Shown here: positions 23,702 through 35,400 of the stretch, one piece after another
Layout: each line of letters begins with the position of its first letter
Numbering within the stretch: the first letter of the stretch is position 1
Source of the DNA: Punica granatum
Taxonomy: Eukaryota > Streptophyta > Magnoliopsida > Myrtales > Lythraceae
Length of the DNA stretch: 64,000 nt
Direction of reading: 5' to 3'
Assembly (NCBI RefSeq): GCF_007655135.1
Contig: NC_045130.1
Coordinates: 36,328,605 to 36,392,604, forward strand
Notes under the pieces: generated by a model
The model's database searches: none
What the model was told of the DNA's origin: nothing
Seen by the model: the letters and a program-made list of their open reading frames with translations, nothing else
Program-made: the position numbers and the translations under genes

Positions 23702-25325
23702 TGCTAGTTTCACGGGGCGCAACGGAAGCGAAAAAGGAACAGAAATTCAAAAAATTTCCTACCCGTGAAACTAATCCCAAGACCTACTAGAAGAATAAGA
23801 GTAAATAAAAGCGTACCTGGAATATTTAAAATTGTCGACCGAGCGTCCCACGCGTGACGCCTCTACCGGTATCCACACCGACTTTGTCGACGAGTTTTCG
23901 AGATCGGCGGTGCTAGCGACCAACACTCGAAAGAAACACTGATGCGACACCCGAAATTTTCAGACTAATGAACCTAATTTGAATTGAACAATTCAACTCA
24001 AATTATTTATATATATATGCTCACATATATACATATAAAGCATACACACACTATATATCTATAACCCATTCCTGTTAGTGCTTTTTATAAGCAATTTGGG
24101 AAATGTTTTCCCTTTGAATTGCCGATGTGGGATGAGGGGAATTAATGTCCCCAAGTGACATGTGTCCATACACATGTCTATCCAAATAAAAGCCATGTGT
24201 CACCATATTAATCATGCATCAATTTGGTCCATTTAATCTAATAAATCGAGTCTAATTAATCGACAAATTTAATCTCATTAAATATCCGATTAATCAATCG
24301 CACCATAAATCATCTAATCTCTATTAGACGATTTTATTGTTTCAAAATATCTCGTCGATTTAGTCGTCGTGTGTGACCCTGTAGGTTCCCAATTACGTTG
24401 ATAGTAATATCGAAATCTCTATTTCAATATTACAAACAGTGAGCGGCATCTAGCAATGCATCACTGTTACTCAAGTAATCGAAAAGTCAATTTCTCGACG
24501 AACCTCGTGACCTATATTACCGTGTAATATAATCCATTGTCCTCTATATCTCTATTGAGCCCAAGGCATGGTCGATGACATCCTTGTATGGCTCAATATC
24601 TCTCTTTCTTGGTTTACCGGGTAAGTCTATCAGAACAAATGAGCTCGATATCGTTATATCGACTCATTTGGGTATGCATACACTTTTAGACTTAACCACC
24701 AAGTGGCCGTGAGATATCGCTCCCGTTTCGTAGGAGGGACAAATCCTATCTTGGTCACTCACATTCTTTTCCATGCTTTGTGGCATACCCAATAACTATC
24801 TTTATAACCAGCCTGTTACGGTGGCGTTTGACAGTATCAAAATATACGACATTACATGTAGGAATCCATGGTGACCTCAAGTCAAAGGACCATTACACTA
24901 TAGTCACTTTGAGATATGCTAATGACAGTCACGTAACAACCCATGTAGCAATCTCATGGCGGATCAGTCCAATACACATTACTCTTAATGTATACATGTG
25001 GTGTGATTTGATATCTCCATATCCATGACCTGTGAGACTTGGTCATCAATTAACACCCACACTAGTCTAACCGTATTATCGTTGTCCTAATTAACGATAA
25101 TACTTTGACTATGGACATTTAGGAATAATGTTCGGTAATTATAGGATCTCACAATCAAGTCACACTTGATGCCTATTGAACATACTATTCCAAGGACATT
25201 ATTGTGTAAAATCATATTTAGCGCAATCTACACAATAACAGAAATGCCTCGTTTTATAATGAAATAGATATCATATTACAGAACTGATTATAGATTGCCT
25301 CTAGGGCATACACCAATTCCCAACA
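23702..25325 (-). repeat. 5' LTR of TE2
   Basis: 1624 bp, the upstream LTR in the element's own direction; near-identical to 17408-19031. Confidence 0.95.
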
Positions 25326-25884
25326 CGTTATTCTAAGCAACTAATTAATCAAATTGACCAAATTAATTTAGTCCATGTTGAACCAAAATCTTCAATCATT
25401 CACACATGGAACCATTGGGAAAATATCTTCACTACCGGAAATTGCAGGAATGACGTATTATCCATGCTTGCATGAGCGCACGAACACACATACGAATTAG
25501 TATATGGTTTAGTAGCTAACTGAACTTTTAGCATCGGGTAAGGCAATTTTAAATCTCATTGGAAATAGTGTACCTCGTAACCTAGATCAAGTCAATGCTT
25601 GAACGAGAATCAATTTGAGCTAATAAATTGATAATACTTCATGATTTTACTGTAAAAGAAAAATGAAAGAAGACATATGAAAGGAACTATATTATTCATT
25701 GAAAAAAGGGAACTATATGGAAAGCCCTAATAATAATTAATGATATATTTTTTTTCCAGTGTGAAATCTTGTTATCCAGAAGTCCAATGAGTCTCGACTA
25801 ATCCAGTCGAACCGAGTTGGCCAACTAAAGTGTAAAGCTTTCCCAGCGTGAATTTTCTATATTCACAAAATTTGAACCCGAGAT
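25326..25884. other. Continuation of the AT-rich block after TE2
   Basis: Starts with the right CGTTA target duplication and matches 27412-27965 almost base for base, with the same order as the TE2-free copies in units 1 and 3. No gene. It ends at about 25884, where it joins MYB exon 2 sequence abruptly; this is the junction of a local tandem duplication inside unit 2. Confidence 0.7.
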
Positions 25885-26275
25885 CTTATTCCCAAGTGAT
25901 CCATGCAGCCTGATGATGACTTCTTCTTCATCCTTGCTATAGTTGCCCCGTTTTACGCCAGGCCTCAGATGGTTCAGCCACCGAAGTCTGCAGCTCTTTC
26001 CACACCTCGACAAACCTCAATGCATGAGACCGATCCATCGGACTGAGATTGAAGGGCGCCACGCTACACCTAATTAAGGTCTCAAACCTGTATGCATGAC
26101 CTTTTCTAGTATTTTCTTTATTATTCTGACGAAATTAGTTACCTGCAAGTTTGGGAATGAGGCGCCAGTTCCTACAGCCGTACTTGTTAACGAAATCGCT
26201 AAGCTTTCTGCCTTCCTCGGGCGTCCACGTCCCCTTCCTCCGTCCATTTTCATTGTACCCAGGTGTCCTTGCCAT
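25885..26275 (-). pseudogene. R2R3-MYB relic, copy 3 (exon 3 missing)
   Basis: Exon 1 starts at the ATG at 26275 and keeps the R2 tryptophans, with one leucine-to-isoleucine change (RLIPKLAG). Exon 2 ([19 protein letters not shown]...LHGSLGN) ends at the duplication junction around 25885, where the exon 2 donor, intron 2 and all of exon 3 are replaced by AT-rich sequence. R3 is therefore cut in half and no DNA-binding protein can result. The copy arose by partial tandem duplication with the copy 2 region. Confidence 0.82.
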
Positions 26276-26417
26276 CTTCTGATGATCTCTCGTTCACTTC
26301 ACAAGCCTTAAGGACCTGACAGATGATCGTTCACTCGGTTATTTGACGAGTTGTATAATTTGAAATGATTACTTCATGATGACCAAAAATGTTGTGCTTT
26401 ATATAAGCGTATAGTTG

Positions 26418-28440
26418 ATATATATAGTACTAGACTTTTTTACCCGTGCTTTGCAGGGGTAATTTTTCCTAAGGGAAATTCGTTGGACTTTTTTATTTAA
26501 TTGCAAGATTGTAATTCCTTTTTTTTTCCTTGGTGGAGAATTTTTATATTTTTCAAAATTAATTATTGCTTAATTTTGAACAAAATAGTTTCCATAAATT
26601 ATACATATCCAAAGTACAGTTATGTCGTCATTTTATGTACATAAATAATTAATTTGTTATATATAATTTAAATTTTATTTTCTATAGTAAAATTTTCAAC
26701 ATAAATTTAAAATCGTATGAGATTTGTATTGCAAGAATCTAATAATTTATTGAACTTTGTAACATAAATTTTAGTTTCTTTATAGATTGTATAATTACAT
26801 ATCAAAAATTAATTTTTCATAAATAAAATTTTCTAGATTGAAGTCAAAATGCCTACATTAAATAATCCAAATAAAGTCTTTTTATTAATTTTTTATTTTT
26901 AAATAGAAAAACATTTACAGATTGAAGGAAAACATAATTAGATAAATTAATTCAAGTAAAATTTCTTTTCTAATTTTGTTATTATTAAATGAATCTTAAT
27001 CTAAATTAGATATAGAAATAAATTTTATTTAGATATGGACCTTTTAGCCCTATATCTATATTTATTTTCATTTTCAACCCTATTTATTGTATAAATATTA
27101 ACATTTCTAACCATATATTAATAAATATTTACCATTCTAACCCTGTTTATTACATAAGTTACAACTATATATATATATATATATTATATTTTCTTAAGAT
27201 ATAAATGTCGTCAAACGTAGAATTTCTTTTTCATTGGACTAGACCTTAAACCTCCTTTGTAACATAAAAAAAAGTCGTCAAACGAACTTATTAATCACGT
27301 TAATTTTTCTCTGGATAAGTTTTTGGAGTGGTCCTCGAGACCAATGGAACATCATGCGAGATAGCGCCAGCCAAGGCAGAGATATATCATTGCCCGACAA
27401 TGACAATAGGGCGTTATTCTAAGCAACTAATTAATCAAATTGACCAAATTAATTTAGTCCATGTTGAACCAAAATCTTCAAGCATTCACACATGGAACCA
27501 TTGGGAAAATATCTTCACTACCGGAAATTGCAGGAATGACGTATTATCCATGCTTGCTTGAGCGGTCGAGCACACATACGAATTAGTATATGGTTTAGTA
27601 GCTAACTGAACTTTTAGCATCGGGTAAGGCAATTTTAAATCTCATTGGAAATAGTGTACCTCGTAACCTAGATCAAGTCAATGCTTGAACGAGAATCAAT
27701 TTGAGCTAATAAATTGATAATACTTCATGATTTTACTGTAAAAGAAAAATGAAAGAAGACATATGAAAGGAACTATATTATTCATTGAAAAAAGGGAACT
27801 ATATGGAAAGCCCTAATAATAATTAATGATATTTTTTTTCCAGTGTGAAATCTTATTATTCAGAAGTCCAATGAGTCTCGACTAATCCAGTCGAACCGAG
27901 TTGGCCAACTAAAGTGTAAAGCTTTTCCAGCGTGAATTTTCTATATCCACAAAATTTGAACTTGAGACCTTATTTAAAGGGGAACAAGCGCCGAACCACT
28001 TGAACCAATTCACGTTGGTTAAGTTTTGTTTTTTCTTCTCAAGGAGATTAATTTGTATAGTTTATTATCATTGCTTAAGTTTTCTTAGGTTTCTCAGCTG
28101 AATTGTGGATACCGTCACTCTGGTTTTCTAAGGAGACGATGGCGATGATGACTTAAAATCTCAATCAATATCAAACTTGTCCTAAGAGAACACTAGAGAA
28201 TGCACACTTGTATGTTGACGAAGACATCTACTAACGTAGAATTATTCTGTAAAATTATGATTAAGGTGTGGTGCTGGGTCGATTTGTTTGCCGTACAAAG
28301 TTCGAAATCTATTGGAAATATTTCGTGGTCGGCATTACATTAATGATCAAGTAGGGATTTGATATAGACATACACCTAAAAGAAAGACAAATGGGGGGAT
28401 TATAAGTACCGAAGGCTCCAATAAGGCTTTGAACAGACTG
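26418..28440. other. AT-rich block with Helitron-like end; duplicate of 16800-17407 plus 25326-25880
   Basis: It begins with a Helitron-like terminus (minus strand, CTAG at 26427-26430 with a decayed hairpin). It runs through very AT-rich DNA to a TA tract near 27168-27184, then through the block that holds the empty TE2 site at 27412-27416. Collinear with 45140-47040 of unit 3. No coding potential seen. Confidence 0.5.
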
Positions 28441-31090
28441 AAACCACCGTCTCTCTCTCTAAGTTCTAACTTTCAGTTCATTTTCTCTCTCTCCCCCTCT
28501 CTGAGAGAACACCTGGGTCCTTGCCCAAAAAAAAACTCAAAATATAAAAAGACTGTGGTGAATAACAGTTTGATTATATATAAAGGTTTTGATGAGGTTG
28601 CATTCTAGAATGTAGTGTTGCAAATATTTGACATACAACTAGTCAAATAACCTGCGAATTGCTAGAATAACATTTTTTTATTCTTGAACAGTCTTTTATA
28701 AATTGGATTTGTAAGACCTAATTTTCGTAAATTTAAAAGAAAACATAATCAAGTTGTCTTAAATTATAAATAGATTATTCACCAAAAAATAGATAAATAT
28801 ATTATGAAGATTTCCAATGCACTTGGAAATTTGAGATCATTTAATAAAATTGAATAAATATATTATGAATACTTTTAATGAGCTTACATGTAAACTTCTC
28901 ACCGCTCCACTATACTTACGTGGAAGCTTCTGGTCACACGAATGAGAAAATATTGTGAGAGTATATTAAATTAATATATACTAGATTCATATCCACGCTA
29001 TGCGCTGAATTATAAAAATACCTTTTTTATACTAATCGTATATTAAAACATTAACCTATTATTATAATGCATCTTATTTTGATATCTCTAGAAAAAGTAA
29101 AATCAAAATTTACCATTTGTCAGAATAAGAAGTTTGTGTAAAATATTGAAAAATAAATTTCAATTTTTAAGTTATGCAAGTAATTAATATTTCATGTTAA
29201 TCCCAAATAGATTAACTGTACTCGAAAAATCATATAATATGTAGGCACCATTAGAGTCTGTCGTTAGTTTAACAAATTCTGTAACAAATTATATTAAAAC
29301 ATTCGAGAAATATATATCTGGCCAAGGTTTAACTTTTTACATATCAGGAAATGCATTAACTAAACTGTAATTTTTATTTATATAAAAATTTTGTATTTGT
29401 CATCTTTTTATTTTGCTGTACGTATAAGTTTGGAACTTTGGAACAACGAATAAAGCAGTTGCAGCTAATCAGTATTTATATGTCATATTTGCTTTTACCA
29501 CATTGTAATAATTTCATAATATCAATATTGTTCAAGTTTCTGACTTTTATTTATTTTACAAATAAATATTTCGTACAAAAAATGTTTTATAAATATATAT
29601 TAACAAGAAAGAAGACCGACAGTTTAGCAGATGCGGATCGAAGTTTAAGCATGCATGCATGTTTCAACTCTTCGATAAGTTTGTCTATCCCTATCTCTTT
29701 TTCCTTTTATGGTGAAATATGTTGTCTTCATCCATTCTTCTAATGATTTCTACTGACTTTTGAATCCGACCACCAAACTAATCATTTTTGAATTTGTCAT
29801 ATAAAGTTTGAATCATTTGGGAGAGGGCAGTTGCCTTTTAGAATTTTCTCGTTCTCAGTAAATTTTACATATAATTGTTCAAATCATTATGAAATTCTTT
29901 ATATTCACCCCAAACTCAGAAAACATAATTTTACTATTCGCCCTCTCGAGGATTTTGTCCTCCTAGGTCCAAATCCTGAGTCGGTCCTGCTAAAGAGTAA
30001 CATTTCTCAATAATGAATTTTCTCCATTCATATAATACTTGAATCCAAGAATTTAATTGAGGGAAATAAGTATTGAACCACTTGAACCAACCCATATTGG
30101 TAGAAGAGTCCATCATTTAGCTCCGAGAACACATAAATGAATTATTTAGTACTCAATTTGGTTAGCATTTAGTATTTTAGAGCTGGAGAACGTAGAATTC
30201 AGATCGAGGGGGCATGAGATCCTTGGAGGGGAAATGGGAACATAAACTTTCCAATTTAGAGAAGGCGAATAGCAGTAATTTGATAAAAGGATATAGGAAT
30301 TTTAGGGGGGGCATGACCATAAATTATCGACCGAAACATAAATATTTGTGCATAAGATCATTGGGTTGCATTCAGATATGTATTGTACGACAACGCACTC
30401 TTCTTCAATTGAAATTAGATATATGAGCCTTATAAAACAGCTATATATATGTAAACGTAAAGTATCTTTCATCAAGAGCATCGGTCGATGACTTAATTAG
30501 TGCATTCCTCAAGAGATATTAGACGAACTTAGGACTTGCTCAATCAAAACGTGCTGAGTATTATCAACTTTAAAATTTTCACTGATAGGTGATGGGATCT
30601 AAACTCCATAACTATCTTAAGATCTTGCGTGTTTTGTTCGGCATGGGATGGGGTCTATTATTCTATTTCTAATGTGGCTTGTGGCCACACACAAGCGAGG
30701 AAGGAGTCGAGCAAATAGCGATGGAACGTAAGGTAGAGAAAAGGGGGTAGAAATTGAGAGAGACAATTTAGGCAGCGGACGACTATATATATGCGCGACA
30801 ATTTCTCTGTCCGAAATCTTTCTTCCAAGTTCCACCCAAAGATAAACGTGGATAAAACTAATTAATTTAATTTAATTTAATTAATTAATTACCATTTTAT
30901 TTTTGTCTCAATAAAGCTAAATCAACAGTTAAAGCTCTAGTGCATAGTTTATACCTCACTTGTGTTTATACATATCATGATATGTCATATCGTTGTATTT
31001 ATTTTTTGCGAGAGGTGTGCCTTTGGGAATGCGGACATAGGTGGTGCTATATAATGTCACCTAGTAATGCACGAGCCTCTCTATATGCAA
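28441..31090. other. Unit 2 segment missing from unit 3
   Basis: About 2.65 kb that unit 3 lacks: the sequence before 28440 and after 31090 is contiguous at about 47040. Bases 30424-30520 have a match at 4850-4935 in unit 1, so the segment is probably ancestral and was lost from unit 3. Bases 28981-29030 hold a second Helitron-like 3' end (minus strand, GCGCATAGCG hairpin then CTAGT). ORFs are short and AT-driven; no gene recognised. Confidence 0.5.
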
Positions 31091-31639
31091 AAGATCGTAT
31101 CAATTAATGAATTCTTGTAAGCTTTATATACATATAGCTTTTGATAAATAAACATCTGCCCGATACAATATAATCTTTCTCCTTAGTCTGTAAAGTCCTC
31201 ATGCTAAAAGAAAGTAAGGGAGATTAAAGAAGCTTAATATAATGTACTCATTTTCGTTTTCAACCAAGAGATTTCGAATTTAATTTTGAGAGGAATCCTT
31301 TGTGTTTTTCTTTCTACTAGACAAATGGGCAGCTCTTTTTTAATCGACAAAAAAGTAAGTAAAACGTTAAACAATATCCTTTGAACTAAGACATCCGATT
31401 GAAATCAAGTCGTTCCCACTTGATTCTCACCAACAAGATTTCCTTATTTTCTTAAGTCATTCCGTTACTAGGTCCATGAACCTAAAAAAATTGAATAAAC
31501 ACAAATATTGATGTGGGTAAGGTTGACTGTATTATGATTATACACCTTAGGTTTTTATCCAAAAAAATGTTTTAATTTGATTTTCTTTTTCTTTTTTCAA
31601 GCTTTTTTCTTTTTTCTTTTTTCCTTTTTTCCATAACAA

Positions 31640-31820
31640 AGGGAAATGAATAAATAGCGCCAACGGGGCTATCCGATATATCCTCCTGAACCCTATCCTT
31701 CTAATCTCCATCTAGCTGTCTCTCTCTAACATCTCTGAGTTTGTCCCATCTGATCCTCTTTCTTGCATTGCCCGGTCTCTCTATCTTAGACAAACAAAAA
31801 TCAGACGGAAAAGAGGAAAA
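31640..31820 (+). promoter_or_regulatory. Likely promoter and 5' leader of gene X copy 1
   Basis: A long pyrimidine tract (31580-31635) is followed by AATAAATAG near 31648, a possible TATA element, and a CT-rich leader with CTCTCTCT stretches up to the ATG at 31821, preceded by GAGGAAAA. The same layout stands before copy 2 (47570-47748). Inferred, not proven. Confidence 0.35.
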
Positions 31821-32105
31821 ATGGCAACGGAGGGGACGAGGAACAAGTTCCTGCTATGCAACTTCTGTTTCAGGCCAGTGGTCGATGTGGACGGGGTGCT
31901 CGACCCTGCCACCGGCAACAGCCGCCGTCACGGTAATGTTGTTGACAACAAATTACGACGGAAGCAGAAGCAGCAACACATGAACAACATTTCTGTTTCA
32001 GAAAATGTTGCGGACAACACTTCATCTCCATCACGCCCCCGGAACCACTCTCTGTCCCGCATTCTGAAGGCCGTTATGTTCGACTCCGCGCTGGTCCATC
32101 TCTAA
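31821..32105 (+). CDS. Gene X copy 1, first coding part (94 aa, unrecognised)
   Basis: ATG in the context AAAAATGGCA opens 94 codons. The product starts with a CxxC pair (KFLLCNFCFRPVVDVDGV), a possible zinc-binding pair but not a family I recognise. A basic stretch (KLRRKQKQQH) and a serine-rich C-terminal half (SPSRPRNHSLSRILKAV) follow. Copy 2 at 47749-48033 encodes the same protein; the two base differences I found are both silent. A second open part at 32314-32793 ends a downstream exon whose acceptor is clear (TTTCGTAG). A donor joining them could be near CACG-GTAATG, inside this ORF, or at a weak site near its end. The gene may therefore be spliced or may be two separate products. No function is assigned. 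Confidence 0.5.
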   Translation: MATEGTRNKFLLCNFCFRPVVDVDGVLDPATGNSRRHGNVVDNKLRRKQKQQHMNNISVSENVADNTSSPSRPRNHSLSRILKAVMFDSALVHL

Positions 32106-32313
32106 CTCGTGCCCTTTCCTTGATATATGTGCGTGTGTTTATATACATATGGGTTGAAACCCACCTTCTTAATACGAGCGAGGTCATGTTTGGTATGAAC
32201 GAATATATTTAGGAAGGCATGGAACTGATCATGATGGTTGCCCTAACAAAATGTCCATGATGTCGGGTCTTGATCTTCGATTTGTTATGTCGTTTATTGT
32301 TTGTCTTTCGTAG

Positions 32314-32793
32314 ACAAGGAGGATTCGGCGTCGAAAGAGCTCCAAACGCAAGTTTTATGTAACCTCCACCGGGCAGTCCATGCCTACCCTCGCAGGTGGA
32401 GGGTTAAGCCACGGAGAAGTTAAGGAGATTGACCCCGATGATCCGCATGTTCTGTCTTCGAGTCTCCCCTCGGAGTCGAAGCGCACTGACTACACAGCTG
32501 ACGAAATAGTTTCGGAATATGATAGCGACATGGGCACGCTTAACCATGGGATGAATAATGAGAAAGGCCAGCTAGAGCTCGTCCAGGGCTCGGGCCAGAA
32601 GAGGCAGCCGACCAGCAGGAAGCTAACCACCACGGCCTTCTCCCTCCTTAACCACTGCGGTGTCCATGTGTTCCTCACAGTGCTAGGGGTGACGGTAGTC
32701 TGGGGTAAAGCCGGTGCGATCCTATTCACGTCAATCTGGCTGTACTCCATCTTCTTCCAGAGGATCGCCAGACGCCGCAGGATAGGGAAGTAG
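32314..32793 (+). CDS. Gene X copy 1, second coding part (membrane segment, unrecognised)
   Basis: After a good acceptor (polypyrimidine tract then TAG at 32311-32313) a frame stays open for 160 codons to 32793, with an internal ATG at 32380. The peptide begins with a very basic cluster (RRIRRRKSSKRK), continues with an acidic, polar middle, and has a hydrophobic segment of about 30 residues near the C-terminus (HVFLTVLGVTVVWGKAG...LYSIFF) followed by RRRRIGK. This suggests a single-pass or hairpin membrane protein with basic flanks. The reading frame is unchanged in copy 2 (48243-48722). The start is uncertain: either splicing from 31821-32105 in phase 0 or its own ATG. Domain family not recognised. 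Confidence 0.5.
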   Translation, partial: TRRIRRRKSSKRKFYVTSTGQSMPTLAGGGLSHGEVKEIDPDDPHVLSSSLPSESKRTDYTADEIVSEYDSDMGTLNHGMNNEKGQLELVQGSGQKRQPTSRKLTTTAFSLLNHCGVHVFLTVLGVTVVWGKAGAILFTSIWLYSIFFQRIARRRRIGK

Positions 32794-35030
32794 GCGGCAG
32801 TAAATGACCAACTCCTTTCGCTAATTAAGCTTGAAATCATGCATATACGTCTACGAACAAATGGAGATTTTGTGGCCGGCCTATGTGATTTGATCGAATA
32901 TCTAGGGCTATACCAATAGATACAACCAGAATATGGATCGAAAATGCGAAGGGGGGATCGCACGTGTACATTAATCTGACGGGAGGACCCGATCAATCGA
33001 CAAGGCATTAAAGTTTTGACGTGAAAATAGTCTATTTCGTGTGGTGCATTCCATGTTTTACGTGTCTAGGAGAATAGGGGAATTATGAGGACAGAGAACA
33101 GCGGCAAGACAACATTTGATTAGATGATCTCTCTACCTCTGAAACTCCCTGTATTTACCAGCAAATTGTCTCTTCACATTTTCACTTTGTTGTAATTATT
33201 ATTATTTTTTAAAAACTTTTTTGGTTTTTCATGCATGTCCAGTAGAAGTGGAGGGAGATTACTTGTATCTACGTCCAAGTCGTGTAAATGAGAAATGTTA
33301 TGGTGCAGTTAACAATAATAGTAGTGGTGTGTGATGCAATAAAATATTTCACTAAAATTCACAGACGGTTTTTTTTGGATAAGTGTGTTTGTATTCATCA
33401 CAACACACTTTACAAGTAAATCCACTCATCCTTTGTGCAAGAGCCAAAAACCAGAACAAACTCAAATTAAAGCAAAATTCTTCAAATTATCTACATATTT
33501 TAGTTCAATCGCAAACAATCTACGGAAATCTAAGTAATTGCTCCAAGTATTTTTTTAAAATATTATAATTTACTCAAAGTATGTTTAATTTACTTTGTAT
33601 TGAGAAACTTTTTTTCGGTGTGTGTCATGGATTCGGAAGTTCAACAGGTTCCGACTAATCTAGTTTGAGTCAGGTCAGTCCACTAAAGAGTGAACTTCTC
33701 CCGTCATGGATTTTTTTCCATTCACAAGACTCAAATCTGAGACTTTATTTAAAGGAAATAATTATCGAACTGTTTGAACTAATATATATTGATTTGTATT
33801 AAGATGCTTTATTAATTACAACCTTAAGGAACTACGGTGCAATTATTTTAAATTAACTGCACACCCTTAAAACCTTTCTCATGTAAAGAGATGGGTGATG
33901 TAATTGCATGAGGTTGGTTGGCAGTTGGCTTCTCAATCCCATCATCAGTTTATTTCTTTTTCCGGTATCTGTCGATGTATCAAACTGTAAACCATATGAT
34001 CCGCGGAGTTAGAATAAATAAATATATATATAGTTTTGAGATAATAATAAACTATTTCCAATTTATAAGGTTAATCTTGTTAGCAGTATATGAGATCGTT
34101 TATTTATTTCTTACTTACTATATATGATTTTAACACGTACATAAAGATATCGAAAATAACCATGAATAAATCGAGAGCGATGTTAGATGTGTGTGACCGA
34201 AAATAAGACGTTGTACTCATTTTAGTACAAATCACTTTTGCATGTGAGAAAATATTTGTTGAGATCAGGACCAATACTCAATTTATTGACTGCAATCAAT
34301 TTTCATTCTGAAGTAGGCATTTGACTTAATCACGGCATGCTTCTCATGTTGTTTGAGTCTTGATTAATGATTATTGCATTTGTCTCTTCTATGGCAAGAT
34401 TTCCATAATGAGTTCATAGACTCGAACTGCCAAAAATGAATGAATGCCATAAATACAAGGAGGAGGCCAGACTAGTTGCTGTCAACCCCTTTGCTCCATC
34501 ATATCAGTTTATGTGGAAAGAATGCACAGCTCGATGTGATGTATGAGCCCTAAAAGAATCAATGGTTTCTTGGATACAACCCCTCCTTAGGGCAATTAAA
34601 TGCTGGCATTTTGCTTGAGTTATTATTATACATGCATTTATGGACGCATAGCTTTATCTGTATCCTGTATTCATTTAGGTCCCGATGTGATGAAACACTT
34701 TCCTCAGGAAATTTTTTTTGTGCATAATCACAAATTAATTGGTCGATCAGTTCTATTGGTTAAAATTGGCTAAACTCTATCAAGAGATAGTATAATACAG
34801 TGGTGCACTTTTCGTCTGGTGATCAAAAGGCCACAAGTTTGATATCCAATAAGACTATCAGTGCCACTTTATATCTTTTTTTATTATTTTAATATACTAG
34901 ACTTATGGGCAGTATTTGTAAATTGAAAAAAATTGGCTGAACTCATGGCAATGAGTTCGTTAATTGGTAATACGTATATATTATCATATGAGAACTTCGA
35001 CAAATATATGAATCTTCGTAAAAAAAAGGG
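32794..35030. other. Downstream region of gene X copy 1
   Basis: No gene recognised. Almost identical to 48723-50960 over its full length, much closer than the flanking regions of units 2 and 3. Short ORFs (33383, 33918) are simply shared because the DNA is shared. Confidence 0.55.
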
Positions 35031-35400
35031 ATTATTATCACCATATCGTAAAATATTTTGAAAATTTTCACAACATAGCACATATCGTATTAGTTTCACC
35101 ATTAAACACGATATTTTTTGAAATTTTTTCATAACATAACACAACAAACAATAATTTCACCAAATAGTACAAAATTGCGAAATTTTTTCACCATATAGCA
35201 TAAAAAATGACGAAAAACTAATGTCGTGCTACTTGGTGAAAAATTCAAAATTCAAAATTTTGTGCTATGTGGTGAAATTATTGTTCGTTGCGCTACATCA
35301 TGAAATTTTTTTCAGAATATCGTGTTGAATGATGAAATTAATACGATATGTGCTATGTAGTTAAAAATTTTAAAATATCGTGCTATATGGTGATATTAAT
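35031..35400. repeat. Fold-back (long imperfect inverted repeat) element, copy 1
   Basis: The left arm, about 35031-35176, is matched in inverse by the right arm, about 35254-35400. The inner 35185-35245 also pairs (TTCACCATATAGCA against TGCTACTTGGTGAA). Within each arm a motif like TTTCACCATATAGCAC recurs about every 45 bp with decay. The whole could fold into a near-continuous hairpin of about 370 nt. There is no coding capacity. It could be a MITE, or a tandem repeat that inverted on itself. A second copy lies at 50961-51319. Confidence 0.75.

Larger units (their letters stand above)
17408..25325 (-). mobile_element. Ty1/copia LTR retrotransposon TE2 with long LTRs
   Basis: A full-length, minus-oriented copia element of 7918 bp. 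Both LTRs are exactly 1624 bp, start TG and end CA, and differ at about six positions that I noticed. It has a tRNA-Met primer-binding site beside the right-hand LTR (5' LTR), a polypurine tract AAGTGGGAGAT beside the left-hand LTR, one polyprotein frame with a single stop, and perfect CGTTA duplications. The long LTRs and protease region (VLDTGCGAHICGN) recall Angela/BARE-type copia lineages; this assignment is tentative. It landed in the AT-rich block of unit 2, and the empty site survives in three paralogous copies. Confidence 0.95.

Noticed and set aside
30850..30895. TTAATT-rich palindromic run as a possible origin or attachment site
   Set aside because: Low-complexity AT tract without flanking repeats or conserved context.
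32490..33008. 172-codon minus-strand ORF over gene X (and 48419-48937)
   Set aside because: Antisense to the second coding part of gene X; composition explained by the plus-strand frame; no own start context or motifs.
35031..35400. Fold-back element as a canonical microRNA gene
   Set aside because: The arms are far longer and more internally repetitive than a microRNA precursor, and no single mature-miRNA-like duplex stands out.
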